Shown piece after piece: positions 37,115 through 46,200 of a stretch of DNA of 64,000 nt; the stretch's first letter is position 1, and the number at the start of each line of letters is the position of its first letter. Made by a program: the position numbers and the translations under genes. This DNA comes from a virus. Below the pieces are notes generated by a model. The model ran no database searches. It saw only the letters and a program-made list of their open reading frames with translations, and was not told the origin of the DNA. Location: the IMG/VR virus record IMGVR_UViG_3300032246_002821, positions 118,954-182,953 of that record, one strand, 5' to 3'.

Positions 37115-37858
37115 ATGGAAAAAAATATGAATATCAAAATTTATAACCATCTATTGGAAAAATTATCTGATTGTTTCGCTTTGGAAAAATATCAGGGAAT
37201 CCAGGATAGTTTCGATAAAGAAACCATCGTGGATCAGCTGCCCTGGACTCCCAAACGCTGGCAAAATTTCCAAGAGCAAATCAATCAGACATTTGATCTG
37301 GATGTCAATTATACCGGATCATTACAGGACATCGTGGATGATATAGATGAAAAGTACAAAACTAGATTCTGGGGCGAAGGTGTCTGGCAGCCCAGGACCA
37401 ACCAATTCCAATACACAGGCTGGCAGATAGCAGAGGAGATCAACAAGCGCAATCCTGCTGCTGTGCTGGATGTGGGCTGCGGCTACAATCAGTTCAAGAG
37501 CCAGATAGCCAATCTCACAGGCATAGACAAATACAACAACAATGCCGATTTCATGGTGGGCATAATGGAGTACAACGTGCCGGAAAAGTATGACGCCATC
37601 ATAGTGTTCGGTAGCATCAACTTCGGCACTTACACAGACATAGGTGAACAATTTGCCAAAGTTTTCAGTCTACTTGCTCCTGGCGGCAGGATCTATGTCA
37701 GGGCCAATCCTGGTATCAGCCACAAGAACGGTCCCTGGATAGACATTTTTGCCTATGACTTCGAGACAGCAGACAAGATAGCCAGGGAAAACCTGGCCCG
37801 TATGGTAACCTTCAAGAAAGACAACGGCGACAGATTGTATTTCGTATACGAAAAATAA
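37115..37858 (+). CDS. SAM-dependent methyltransferase
   Basis: A 247-residue class I methyltransferase. SAM-binding motif AAVLDVGCGYNQFKSQ near residue 115, the acidic loop TGIDKYNNNADF, YDAIIVFGSINFGTYTD and LAPGGRIYVRANPG (the motif after beta 5). The family methylates small molecules, lipids or proteins; the substrate is unknown. It is followed by the late-hairpin switch of the neck-region gene. Confidence 0.8.
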   Translation: MEKNMNIKIYNHLLEKLSDCFALEKYQGIQDSFDKETIVDQLPWTPKRWQNFQEQINQTFDLDVNYTGSLQDIVDDIDEKYKTRFWGEGVWQPRTNQFQYTGWQIAEEINKRNPAAVLDVGCGYNQFKSQIANLTGIDKYNNNADFMVGIMEYNVPEKYDAIIVFGSINFGTYTDIGEQFAKVFSLLAPGGRIYVRANPGISHKNGPWIDIFAYDFETADKIARENLARMVTFKKDNGDRLYFVYEK

Positions 37859-37865
37859 GCTATCT

Positions 37866-37891
37866 GTTCCTAGATAAATATATCTAGGAAC
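37866..37891 (+). promoter_or_regulatory. Late promoter inside an RBS-masking hairpin
   Basis: GTTCCTAGATA, loop AATA, TATCTAGGAAC is a perfect 11-bp inverted repeat. The late promoter GATAAATA (37873-37880) lies at its centre and the RBS AGGA of the next gene in its 3' arm. Readthrough transcripts would mask the RBS, while late transcripts starting near 37886 lack the 5' arm and leave it free, as in T4 gene e. Confidence 0.65.
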
Positions 37892-37895
37892 TCAT

Positions 37896-38978
37896 ATGCC
37901 CAGATTAAGTCTATACCGTGAAAATCACAGCAACGATTACAAATTCCAAGACAAACGCATCCAGGAAGTGTTCACTGCCGGCGGCGTGGGTATAAACGTA
38001 CACAAATATCTGGGTCCAAAAGATAACGGTGCCACCACAGATTACACCGAACCACAGTATGCCAATCAGAGTGAAAAGAACATACAGGATTTGCTGTTCC
38101 TGGAAAACCGTGATCGCAAATATGATCTGGACGTTTACAACCTGCGTGGCCACTATACCATTCAGGACATAGATTTCAATCTGGCTCAGTTCGGACTGTT
38201 CATCAACAACGACACATTATACATCACATTCCACTACAATGATATGGTGGCCCGACTGGGACGCAAGATAATGCCAGGCGATGTATTCGAGATGCCGCAT
38301 CTGAAAGATTATCATCCACTGGACGACACTATACCAGCAGCATTGAAAAAATACTACGTGGTGCAAGAAGCCACCCGTGCAGCTGAAGGTTATGCACCCA
38401 CTTGGCACTATCATCTGTGGCGCTGCAAAGTGGTACCAATGGTGGATGGTCAGGAATATAAAGACATACTAGATCAACCAGTGAGCGACGACAGCACCTT
38501 GAATTTGCGCGACATAATGAGCAATTACAACCAGAATATACAAATCAATGATGCTGTGGTCGTACAAGCAGAAACAGATGTGCCTTTCAGTGGTTACAGC
38601 ACCACTAGCCTGTATATACTACCCAGCAACAGTGCCATAAGTCCCACACAGGGCATACAGGGTTACCTGACAGGTGATGGCAACGCACCTAATGGTTTGA
38701 GTGTCACTGCCGACGTGGCATTTCCTGTGCATCCCACACTGGGCCAATATGTACTACGCACAGACTATTTTCCCAATCGCCTGTTCCGTTACGATGGACA
38801 ACGTTGGATAGCCATACAGGATGTACAGCGCCAGAATATGACAGGTGCCAACAACAAGAGCTTGCTGGGCACATTCATAAACAACAGCGCAACAACTCAT
38901 CTGAGCAATGGTTTCGTCACCAGCCAGAAACAAGCACTGAGCAACTTGCTAAAAATAGCACCAGACAAGCTAGGATAA
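37896..38978 (+). CDS. Conserved neck-region structural protein
   Basis: A 360-residue structural protein. The first 150 residues (ENHSNDYKFQDKRIQEVFTAGG, GINVHKYLGPK, IQDLLFLENRDRKYDLDVYN, FGLFINNDTLYITFHYNDMV) match a family that lies directly upstream of the tail-completion gene in T4-like marine phages and is sometimes called a neck protein. It may correspond to neck gene 14, but the T4 protein is too different for me to decide. The C-terminus ends KQALSNLLKIAPDKLG. Confidence 0.7.
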   Translation: MPRLSLYRENHSNDYKFQDKRIQEVFTAGGVGINVHKYLGPKDNGATTDYTEPQYANQSEKNIQDLLFLENRDRKYDLDVYNLRGHYTIQDIDFNLAQFGLFINNDTLYITFHYNDMVARLGRKIMPGDVFEMPHLKDYHPLDDTIPAALKKYYVVQEATRAAEGYAPTWHYHLWRCKVVPMVDGQEYKDILDQPVSDDSTLNLRDIMSNYNQNIQINDAVVVQAETDVPFSGYSTTSLYILPSNSAISPTQGIQGYLTGDGNAPNGLSVTADVAFPVHPTLGQYVLRTDYFPNRLFRYDGQRWIAIQDVQRQNMTGANNKSLLGTFINNSATTHLSNGFVTSQKQALSNLLKIAPDKLG

Positions 38979-38981
38979 TCA

Positions 38982-40376
38982 ATGGGTCAGTTTTTTTACG
39001 ACAAACAGATACGTAGATTTGTCAACCAGTTTGTAAGATTTTTCAGTGAGATGTACGTGGAGTACGGCAACGATCTCAACGGCAATCCAGTGTTGTACCG
39101 CGTACCTGTGCGCTATGCAGATACAAACAGGCAAGTGGCTGCTATACTCAAACAGAACAGCGACAACAGCGTCAACAGTGTGCCTGCCATGGTTGTCTAT
39201 ATTACCAAGGTGGATTATGACCGCACACGTATGCAGAATCCCACACACGTGGATCAGAGACAGATCAGGACCAGGGCCAGCGATCCCACTACTGGTACAG
39301 TGGGAACCACGCAAGGACAGGCTTTGAGCGTAGACAGGCTGATGCCTGTGCCATACAAGATAACGATGGTAATGGAATTGTGGACCACGAATTTTGATCA
39401 GAAATTGCAGTTGTGGGAGCAGATATGCAGCCAATTCAATCCGGATATGGAGATACAGAGCACAGATAACTGGCTGGACTGGACCAGCCTCAGTTATATC
39501 CTATTGACTGCCACCAATTGGACCACACGCAACATACCTGTGGGCACAGACGATCCCATAGATGTTGCCACACTCACTTTCGAATTACCCATATGGCTCA
39601 CCACTCCTGCCAAGCTGAAAAGGCTGGGCGTCATACAGAGCGTGGTGGGCAGCGTTTACGATGCCAACGGCGATCTGATACAGGCTGTGGTGGACCAGAT
39701 CAATCTATTGGGAGACAGGCAGTATTTCACGCCCACTGGCTATCAGATAGTGGTGAACAATGGCGTTGCAACCCTGTTCAACAGGGCAGGACCGGTGTTG
39801 AACAACACGAATTTCACCATACCCACAACCAACAGCAACCAGATCAAATGGGCACCTGTGATAAACAGTTTCGGCGAGATCAAGAACGGTTACAGTCTCT
39901 TGTATCTCACAGACAGCATCACACAGCGATTGGTCACAGGTACCATCAGTTACAATCCCACCAATGAATACGAACTTTTATTCACTGTAGATCCAGCCAC
40001 GGTTCCCACAAACAACGTCAGTGCCATAAATGCCGTGGTAGATCCGGCTGTGAACGGTCCAGGAGTAGGCTTGCCCGCTGCTGCGATAGGACAACGATAC
40101 CTGCTGGTAAATGATCTAGGTAATGCCAACAACCAGGCAGGAAACAGCCCACTGGCCTGGCAGAATTCAGACGGCAGCGGTCCCATAGCACAGGCCAACG
40201 ACATCATACAGTATGATGGCAATAATTGGAACATAGATTTGCATCCTGTCAGCACCACGCCCACTAAGTATGTTACAAATACCTATTCAGGTATCCAATA
40301 TATGTGGAACGGCGAACAATGGCAAAAAAGCTGGGAAGGACTGTATCCCGAAGGATTCTGGTCCATCGTGATCTGA
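38982..40376 (+). CDS. gp15: gp15-like tail-sheath terminator
   Basis: A 464-residue protein whose first 220 residues match the T4 gp15 type: FYDKQIRRFVNQFVRFFSEM at the start, MPVPYKITMVMELWTTNFDQ, EQICSQFNPDMEIQS and FELPIWLTTPAKL. gp15 caps the contractile tail and stabilises the sheath. The C-terminal 240 residues are an extension absent from T4 gp15 (272 residues), ending in VGLPAAAIGQRYLLVN and QYMWNGEQWQKSW, a pattern like the fibre modules of this phage. It starts 3 bases after the preceding stop. Confidence 0.75.
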   Translation: MGQFFYDKQIRRFVNQFVRFFSEMYVEYGNDLNGNPVLYRVPVRYADTNRQVAAILKQNSDNSVNSVPAMVVYITKVDYDRTRMQNPTHVDQRQIRTRASDPTTGTVGTTQGQALSVDRLMPVPYKITMVMELWTTNFDQKLQLWEQICSQFNPDMEIQSTDNWLDWTSLSYILLTATNWTTRNIPVGTDDPIDVATLTFELPIWLTTPAKLKRLGVIQSVVGSVYDANGDLIQAVVDQINLLGDRQYFTPTGYQIVVNNGVATLFNRAGPVLNNTNFTIPTTNSNQIKWAPVINSFGEIKNGYSLLYLTDSITQRLVTGTISYNPTNEYELLFTVDPATVPTNNVSAINAVVDPAVNGPGVGLPAAAIGQRYLLVNDLGNANNQAGNSPLAWQNSDGSGPIAQANDIIQYDGNNWNIDLHPVSTTPTKYVTNTYSGIQYMWNGEQWQKSWEGLYPEGFWSIVI

Positions 40377-40795
40377 CAGCGGCAGGTGCTCTGATAATCA
40401 GTGCCAAGACAGGCCGTGGTTTATTCCTGCTCAGGGATCAGGACACTTACAGCGATACCTGGGGCCTGGTGGGCGGACAGTTGAATTTCGACGAAACACT
40501 GCAACAGGGTCTGGCCAGAGAGATAACCGAAGAGATAGGTTTCCTGCCCATCATATTGAAAACCATACCACTGGAATTGTTCAGCAGCCCCGATGGGCAT
40601 TTCAATTACCACACATTCGTGCTGATAGTAAAGAATGAATTCATACCTGAATTAAGCAGCGAGCACAAAGGCTATGCCTGGTGCAATCTGAACAATCATC
40701 CCAGACCCTTGCATCCTGGCCTATACAACAGTTTAAACAACAGTATCATACAGGAAAAGCTGTCCCTGATCTTGGACCTATTAGAAGTCGCCTAG
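40319..40795 (+). CDS. Nudix hydrolase
   Basis: A 158-residue Nudix protein with a perfect box G-x5-E-x7-RE-x2-EE-x-G (GQLNFDETLQQGLAREITEE). The family hydrolyses nucleoside diphosphates linked to another group; the substrate could be a sugar nucleotide or a damaged dNTP. ATG 40319 lies inside the end of gp15 (58-base overlap), which is longer than usual but no later start precedes the conserved core. The end overlaps the convergent gene by 15 bases. Confidence 0.8.
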   Translation: MAKKLGRTVSRRILVHRDLTAAGALIISAKTGRGLFLLRDQDTYSDTWGLVGGQLNFDETLQQGLAREITEEIGFLPIILKTIPLELFSSPDGHFNYHTFVLIVKNEFIPELSSEHKGYAWCNLNNHPRPLHPGLYNSLNNSIIQEKLSLILDLLEVA

Positions 40796-41494
40796 CAGCA
40801 CGGCTTCCCTTACACTGACTTCAGTATAATTGGGTAGAGTTGAAAGATCTACATTTGTTTTGCCAGTATATTGGGTTTTTACCCTATAAAATTGTGTATC
40901 AGGATATAATTTAATCAAATCATATAGAAACATATGGAATTTATTAAAACATTCAGGAGAGACTGGATCAGTATATCCTGGGGTATTGGAATATACGTTG
41001 CCTACTTGGAGACCATCTGTTCCATCCATACCAAATAAAAATATTTTTTCAGCACCATCAAAAGCCGCCAGATATGCCGCAGTCGTACCAGCATCCAAAT
41101 GGCTGTAATAAGGTATTAGATTTGTTTGGGAACGATTTAACCACATATCATAACTGACAAAACACTTGTGATGCAGATCGGGATGGATTTCCTGTAAAAT
41201 ATCTGCGTCTTTTATCACATAATAATCAGCAGCAGTATCAAAAAAAGCTCTATTACAAGCATAAGTGAGTTTGTAATTTTCAGCAAATTTACTTTTATTT
41301 GTATTGATTAATAATTGTATCTCTGGTAAATTTTTACTCAAACCATTACCAAGCACAATAGCATTTTTTACACCAAAATCATAAGGTAAATCTCTAGGTT
41401 TGCTTTTTACACTGTTGAGCACATCATCGTATACATAGGAAACGACTTCCCCTGTGTAATCTCTACGGTAATGAGGTGTTATTAAATTTGGCAT
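40781..41494 (-). CDS. Rossmann-like (DUF115/MAF-like) protein
   Basis: A 237-residue protein. The middle VKNAIVLGNGLSKNLPEIQ, TYACNRAFFDTAADYYVIKD and KIFLFGMDGTDG match a family seen in phages and in bacterial flagellin- or surface-sugar loci (MAF, DUF115). A role in surface glycosylation is inferred from the family. A late promoter (41514-41521) precedes it. The region is AT-richer than the fibres to the right. Confidence 0.6.
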   Translation of the reverse strand: MPNLITPHYRRDYTGEVVSYVYDDVLNSVKSKPRDLPYDFGVKNAIVLGNGLSKNLPEIQLLINTNKSKFAENYKLTYACNRAFFDTAADYYVIKDADILQEIHPDLHHKCFVSYDMWLNRSQTNLIPYYSHLDAGTTAAYLAAFDGAEKIFLFGMDGTDGLQVGNVYSNTPGYTDPVSPECFNKFHMFLYDLIKLYPDTQFYRVKTQYTGKTNVDLSTLPNYTEVSVREAVLLGDF

Positions 41495-41513
41495 TGTGAT
41501 TCCATATATGCAG

Positions 41514-41521
41514 TATTTATT
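41514..41521 (-). promoter_or_regulatory. T4-type late promoter (minus)
   Basis: Minus-strand AATAAATA, about 20 bases before ATG 41494, overlapping the end of the upstream cupin-like gene. Confidence 0.6.
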
Positions 41522-41792
41522 ACTTCATTATGTTGACCAATCTACTGTTGTCTTCCAATGCTAGGAATTCATGATTAATATGTTTTTCCCAATCCACTAT
41601 ATCTCCGGTTTTAAGAACATTATTCCAATTTTCTCCTTTTACTAGGAAACTGCCCCTTGCTACAATACTGATATGTTCTCCACCCGAAATATGATTGTGC
41701 ATAGGCAGTATCTGATCCATTTTATCGAAATCATAAACGTTCAAAACCAGTTTGCCATAATTGACTATCTTTGGTAGATTAACTATTTGCAT
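41520..41792 (-). CDS. Small cupin-like protein
   Basis: A 90-residue beta-rich protein: MHNHISGGEHISIVARGSFLV with the H-x-H...E...H-like order of a cupin metal site, then TGDIVDWEKHINHEF. Many small cupins bind metal or sugar; its position after the tail chaperone suggests a virion or fibre role. ATG 41792 (MQIVNLPKI) overlaps the upstream stop. Confidence 0.55.
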   Translation of the reverse strand: MQIVNLPKIVNYGKLVLNVYDFDKMDQILPMHNHISGGEHISIVARGSFLVKGENWNNVLKTGDIVDWEKHINHEFLALEDNSRLVNIMK

Positions 41793-42313
41793 TATATAAC
41801 CTGCGGCGCTGTTTGGACAAAGGTACTGGGTTCCAGTGGCCAAGAGAAATTATAAGGATCAAGCGTGTCATCGATAAGGTCTCTGAGTTCTTGCCTGTAA
41901 ATTTTGTATTTTTCTTTAAGTTCTATACTCATAGGAGCGTCCGGAAGTTGAGTCCAATCACTCATACTCAACCTAAAATTACGTTGTTGCCTAACGGTCG
42001 CCAAGACGTCATTGCGCCTAGCTATCCTTTCTTCTTCTGTTAATTCCACCAACATCCATTGTTGTAACCATATACCATCTGCATTTCTCACAGGATTGGA
42101 TTCTATAAGTTTGTGTGTATTCTGATTGTATGCCGGCACGGGACTGTAATCGTATATTCCAAAACCGTAAGGTTCCACTATATCTGGAGTAAGCATAGCA
42201 GGGAAACTGATATTGGGATGTAGCATACGGAAGTTTTCACTCAGTACTGGAAACTCAATGGTTCTAGATTCTCCTGTATTTGGATCTTGAGTTAATTGTA
42301 TTAATAAAGTCAT
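41792..42313 (-). CDS. Phage tail-assembly chaperone-like protein
   Basis: A 173-residue protein. The C-terminal part RRNDVLATVRQQRNFRLSMS, SDWTQLPDAPM and YRQELRDLIDDTLDPYNFSWP fits the Phage_tail_APC (PF16778) pattern of fibre- and tail-assembly chaperones. It lies directly after the glycine-rich adhesin, the usual place for a fibre chaperone. Confidence 0.75.
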   Translation of the reverse strand: MTLLIQLTQDPNTGESRTIEFPVLSENFRMLHPNISFPAMLTPDIVEPYGFGIYDYSPVPAYNQNTHKLIESNPVRNADGIWLQQWMLVELTEEERIARRNDVLATVRQQRNFRLSMSDWTQLPDAPMSIELKEKYKIYRQELRDLIDDTLDPYNFSWPLEPSTFVQTAPQVI

Positions 42314-42328
42314 AGTTGTTTTCCTTGA

Positions 42329-42838
42329 TTATACACCAGAAACATTTGTACTGGGAAATTGCCTTGTGGTACCTGGCCACACTATCCTCACAGCGCCGCC
42401 TGCACCGTTTCCACCTTTAACGCTCAAAAGCGTATTGTTATTTAGACCAGCACCCCCGCCACCACCATACAAACCGCCATCTCCCCCGATAGCAACACCA
42501 GCTAGCCCGCCAGCACCATTGCTGCCGTCCAGACCTCCCGAACCAGCTTTCCCACCAGCACCATAATTTATAAATGCTGTGCCTCCTGATCCACTTGTGC
42601 CTTGACCGAAGATACCTACACCACCACCACCGCCAGCACCCGCTGCTTTCAAATTATTATCGTTGTCTGCAGAACCACCAGCACCACCACCGCCACCCGT
42701 GCCAGCTAGACCATTGAAACTTCCGGGAGCAGACATGGATCCACCGGCTCCGCTATAACCGCCTGCGCCTCCACCGCCACCAGTAGTTTGGGCTGTGCTT
42801 GTGCCGCCTAAGCCACCGCCGTCACCCGTAATAGCCAT
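42329..42838 (-). CDS. Glycine-rich fibre tip protein
   Basis: A 169-residue protein with about 45% Gly, in runs such as GGGGGAGGYSGAGG, a likely polyglycine-II bundle like phage adhesin tips (compare gp38 of T-even phages). It ends GGAVRIVWPGTTRQFPSTNVSG, a signature of such tips. It is fused end to end (1-base overlap) to the Hint-domain protein. Confidence 0.75.
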   Translation of the reverse strand: MAITGDGGGLGGTSTAQTTGGGGGAGGYSGAGGSMSAPGSFNGLAGTGGGGGAGGSADNDNNLKAAGAGGGGGVGIFGQGTSGSGGTAFINYGAGGKAGSGGLDGSNGAGGLAGVAIGGDGGLYGGGGGAGLNNNTLLSVKGGNGAGGAVRIVWPGTTRQFPSTNVSGV

Positions 42839-43803
42839 TATTGGTAATCTCCTATATCCAATACTATATCTTTTTTCTGCCAGGACAAGTAATCAAAGTC
42901 ATCTTCCCTAGGCCAGCCTGTCACACAATAACCATTCACGTAATAGGTATGGCTGCCAGATAATACAAAATTATATAGTGGTGTATTATAGTCGAATATT
43001 TCTTTCTGGATACTGGTTACAGTTTTGCTCCCCTGTCTGTGCAGCAACTGGGTTCCCACAGTAAGTTTTTTAATTTTTTCTCTAGGATTATCCAAACCAC
43101 GATTTTTAAGAGGTATCACAGAACCATCTCCCAGTTTACAGGCATAGGAGCGTCCCCATACATCGCAGATGGCATCCACATCACAACTGTAAAATTTTTT
43201 ATCTGGACTCATGTGAGGATGATCATCATAGGTATAGTGCTCATCGTTTATCTTATACATATATCTAGCAGCCACAATGGGATTATCCAGGGCGATCACT
43301 TTATTGATCTCACCGAAAGCTCCCAATACATACTCTCCCACATAAACATTTTCGATTCTCCTCAAAGAACCATCTGCCATAGTTATCAGAGACCCCGCAA
43401 GGAAACATCCACCTCCACCACAAACATATGTACTACCTCCTGTGCCTCCCCCTGCGCTTACTGTACCTGTGCTGTTGAAATATGATGTTCCTCCGTTGCC
43501 GCCGGCATTGGATTGACTGGGTGCGCCGGTGCCACCAGCCCCCACTACTACAGCATAGCTTCGTCCAGGAATCACAGCGATGTTGTTTTTATAGGCCAGA
43601 TCGCCGCCATTGCCTGCGAAACCGAAATATACACCCGCATTAGTGACGGAACCACCACCCCCACCACCTATAGCTACCACGCTCACACTGTTGACGCCTA
43701 TGGGTGCTATCCAGCTGTAAGTTCCAGGCGTGGTGTAGGATTGGCTACCTGCTCCTGCAGTCTTGGCGCTGGCTGCTGCTGCCATCAATTTAGATATGGG
43801 CAT
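42838..43803 (-). CDS. Glycine-rich fibre protein with Hint domain
   Basis: A 321-residue protein. Residues 22-130 are a glycine-rich fibre part (SYTTPGTYSWIAP...AIGGGGGG). From Cys133 (GGCFLAGSLITMADGS) a Hint (Hedgehog/intein) domain follows: HPHMSPDKKFY as block B, and YNFVLSGSHTYYVNGYCVTG as block F. The N-terminal Cys nucleophile is present, but the usual Asn-Cys end of a splicing intein is not, so autocleavage is likelier than splicing. Similar Hint fibres occur in other marine phages. Confidence 0.75.
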   Translation of the reverse strand: MPISKLMAAAASAKTAGAGSQSYTTPGTYSWIAPIGVNSVSVVAIGGGGGGSVTNAGVYFGFAGNGGDLAYKNNIAVIPGRSYAVVVGAGGTGAPSQSNAGGNGGTSYFNSTGTVSAGGGTGGSTYVCGGGGCFLAGSLITMADGSLRRIENVYVGEYVLGAFGEINKVIALDNPIVAARYMYKINDEHYTYDDHPHMSPDKKFYSCDVDAICDVWGRSYACKLGDGSVIPLKNRGLDNPREKIKKLTVGTQLLHRQGSKTVTSIQKEIFDYNTPLYNFVLSGSHTYYVNGYCVTGWPREDDFDYLSWQKKDIVLDIGDYQ

Positions 43804-44537
43804 TAGCTGTTATATCCTCCCACATATCCATAATAATTGGTACCCCCATCCACTGTGAAAAAAACAAAAAAATCGGTCTTACCGCTCGTAGCGGTCAAAC
43901 TAGGCGCCGTGCCGCTGGGCCATTTAACACTGGATGGCCATACACTTGTATAACCGGTTGTAGCACTATAGGTGTATTTTAACGTGAAGCCAAAACTTGT
44001 GCCGCTGGCAGGAGGATTTGTAAAAGTCATGCTGCTTATGCTAGCATTGACGGTCACATCGAAAAAATTAGCTGTACTCAAATCTAAATTCAGCGCACCC
44101 CCTGTGATTGCAGGAGTGGCACGTGTTTCTGTGAATTGGGTGCTTTTAAAACTGCTGTTTACTGTCACAGTGTTGCCGAAAGTTGCCCCTGTGCCGTATA
44201 TATTACCAGCTATACCTACGCCGCCGGCGACTATCAAAGCCCCCGTAGTAGTATTAGTGCTTGCACTTGTATCCAAAACAAACACTGTGGTAGCAGGACT
44301 GAAAACAACGTCAGCTGTGCCATCGGGATCGATGTAAAGATTGCTGTTTGTTCCAACTGTGGTTGTTATGTTATTTGCAATTATAGTACCATTGGCAGTA
44401 ACATTCAGATTGCCCACCGTCAGTGTGTTGCTGTTGACAGTCTGCCTGAACCAGGCATTGGCATTGCTCCAGTATACGAAATTGATGCCGTCCACAGTAG
44501 TCAGTTGCAAATTGGTAGGGCTCAGTGGAAATGTCAT
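43803..44537 (-). CDS. Tail-fibre protein with GAL-GG repeat
   Basis: A 244-residue protein starting MTFPLSPTNLQLTTVDGINF. It carries one copy of the shared fibre module (TTGALIVAGGVGIAGNIY) and a C-terminal beta domain (SSMTFTNPPASGTSFG, DFFVFFTVDGGTNYYGYVGG). A structural component of the distal tail fibres by composition and context. Confidence 0.65.
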   Translation of the reverse strand: MTFPLSPTNLQLTTVDGINFVYWSNANAWFRQTVNSNTLTVGNLNVTANGTIIANNITTTVGTNSNLYIDPDGTADVVFSPATTVFVLDTSASTNTTTGALIVAGGVGIAGNIYGTGATFGNTVTVNSSFKSTQFTETRATPAITGGALNLDLSTANFFDVTVNASISSMTFTNPPASGTSFGFTLKYTYSATTGYTSVWPSSVKWPSGTAPSLTATSGKTDFFVFFTVDGGTNYYGYVGGYNS

Positions 44538-44546
44538 GTTTTATCC

Positions 44547-46106
44547 TTATGCTCCGCGTACCATAGCACCGTTGAACCAAGTGATATTAGGAGAGCCAAC
44601 TGCTGTAACAGTTACATTTCCGCCAAACCCCTGTTGAACATATATTTCAAAATAGTCTGTGGTTCCATTGGCATACACCAATGAGCTCACAGTCATGGCC
44701 CAAAAGTTTGAGGCAATTTGTGTGCCGCTTTGATTTGTGCCACGCTTGTGTTCTGAACCATTCCTCCAAATAACAATCATCATTTCGCCTGTGCCAGTGG
44801 CACCATCTAATCGAACTTCGGCATTCAGTTGATAGTAGCCTTCCACTGTGGGAGTAAAGCGTGAGTTGGTGTAGCAATTATCTGTGTCAAATTCTTCTGT
44901 TTGGAATAGAACCTTTTGTTGGCTACCTGTGGTTATAGTCTGTGCTGAGTTATTTGCATAAGCACTAAACGCAGGACCGTTGACTGCTTTTTTGCCACTA
45001 ACTGTGTACCCACCTGTTACGTTCAAGTTGCCAGATGGATACAAGGTTAACTTAGTTGAACCAGGAACAAACCAACGGAACTCACCGGCATTGTTGTCAA
45101 TCTGCCAGTTCTGGCTCACGTTGCCGTTGTAAAAACCAATGCGAGGACTAGGCGTGCCTGAGCCTGTGTTGCCTATGAACACACCGGCCAATGTGCTATT
45201 TTCGTTATAGACTCCGCTGAAATATCCGCTGCCAGTGACGCTGAGATTGCCACTAGCTACCACATTGCCTGTGTTTTTAACCGCAAGGGTGATGCCTATG
45301 TTTGTATCCGATCCCACAGCGGTTATGGTGGGATTGTTGCCTGTGGTCTGCCCAGCCAATGTCAGATAATTGGCACTGCTGGCGCCTGCTGTGAGACTGC
45401 TACCTGTGTATACTGTACCCTGTACAGCGGCACCACCAGATACCTGCAATGCTCCGGACACTGTGCTGCTGGCAGGACTGGTGTTGGATATGTAAACCAC
45501 GCCAGCCACATTGGCTAGCCCTGCTACGAATATATTTGCTGTATACAGGTTAGCATATTGATATGCACTGCTACCCAAAGAATATGTCACATTGCTGGAG
45601 GGAATTAGATTGCCTGTGATACTCAGAGCACCATTGGCCACTGTATTGATGCCGTAGGCGGCATTGGCAATGCTGGTGGTACTGGGGCTGAAATTGCTAA
45701 ATGTGGGACTGGTGATATCTACCCAGTAGTAACCGCCTCCGTCATACGTGTATCTCAGCATGGTATCGTTCTGAGTGCAGTACCAGAAATCTCCCACGTT
45801 GGGATTGGCCGGAGGTGTGCTGCTAGTAGTGTGCCTGGTAGTGGCGATCTGACCGTTGCTGTAACGGAAAGCCGCGGCATTCACGTTGCCAGCCACATAC
45901 AGGTTGGCACCTATGCCAGCACCACCTGTGACTATCAGAGCACCGCTGCTGCTACCAGTGCTGTCTGTGGTGGCACTGAGAGTGAGACTGCTGTTGGCTA
46001 TGCCTGAATATAATCTGGTCCAGGTGTTTGTAGCAAAACTGTACTGGTAATTATAACCGCCTACAGTTGCTATCTGCTGGTCTGCTGGACTTGTAGGAAA
46101 ACTCAT
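44547..46106 (-). CDS. Tail fibre with C1q-like tip
   Basis: A 519-residue fibre protein starting MSFPTSPADQQIATVGGYNY. Two shared modules (SSSGALIVTGGAGIGANLYV, VSGALQVSGGAAVQGTV) and one WY-module (NPNVGDFWYCTQND). The last 140 residues (FQTEEFDTDNCYTNSRFTP, EGYYQLNAEVRL and ITWFNGAMV) have a C1q/TNF-like beta-sandwich pattern, the likely receptor-binding tip. Confidence 0.65.
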   Translation of the reverse strand: MSFPTSPADQQIATVGGYNYQYSFATNTWTRLYSGIANSSLTLSATTDSTGSSSGALIVTGGAGIGANLYVAGNVNAAAFRYSNGQIATTRHTTSSTPPANPNVGDFWYCTQNDTMLRYTYDGGGYYWVDITSPTFSNFSPSTTSIANAAYGINTVANGALSITGNLIPSSNVTYSLGSSAYQYANLYTANIFVAGLANVAGVVYISNTSPASSTVSGALQVSGGAAVQGTVYTGSSLTAGASSANYLTLAGQTTGNNPTITAVGSDTNIGITLAVKNTGNVVASGNLSVTGSGYFSGVYNENSTLAGVFIGNTGSGTPSPRIGFYNGNVSQNWQIDNNAGEFRWFVPGSTKLTLYPSGNLNVTGGYTVSGKKAVNGPAFSAYANNSAQTITTGSQQKVLFQTEEFDTDNCYTNSRFTPTVEGYYQLNAEVRLDGATGTGEMMIVIWRNGSEHKRGTNQSGTQIASNFWAMTVSSLVYANGTTDYFEIYVQQGFGGNVTVTAVGSPNITWFNGAMVRGA

Positions 46107-46155
46107 TTATCTATCCCAAACATATATCATACTTATCTGATCACATATACTGACG

Positions 46156-46181
46156 AAAATGCCGCCCGTAGGCGGCATTTT
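46156..46181 (-). terminator. Rho-independent terminator (bidirectional)
   Basis: AAAATGCCGCC, loop CGTA, GGCGGCATTTT: an 11-bp perfect stem. It ends the leftward transcript of the 46201 gene. Confidence 0.85.
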
Positions 46182-46200
46182 ATCGAAATCTTTACCAGTA

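Noticed and set aside
42838-43803. Full splicing intein
   Set aside because: No C-terminal His-Asn/Cys junction and no downstream extein; a Hint autocleavage domain fits better.
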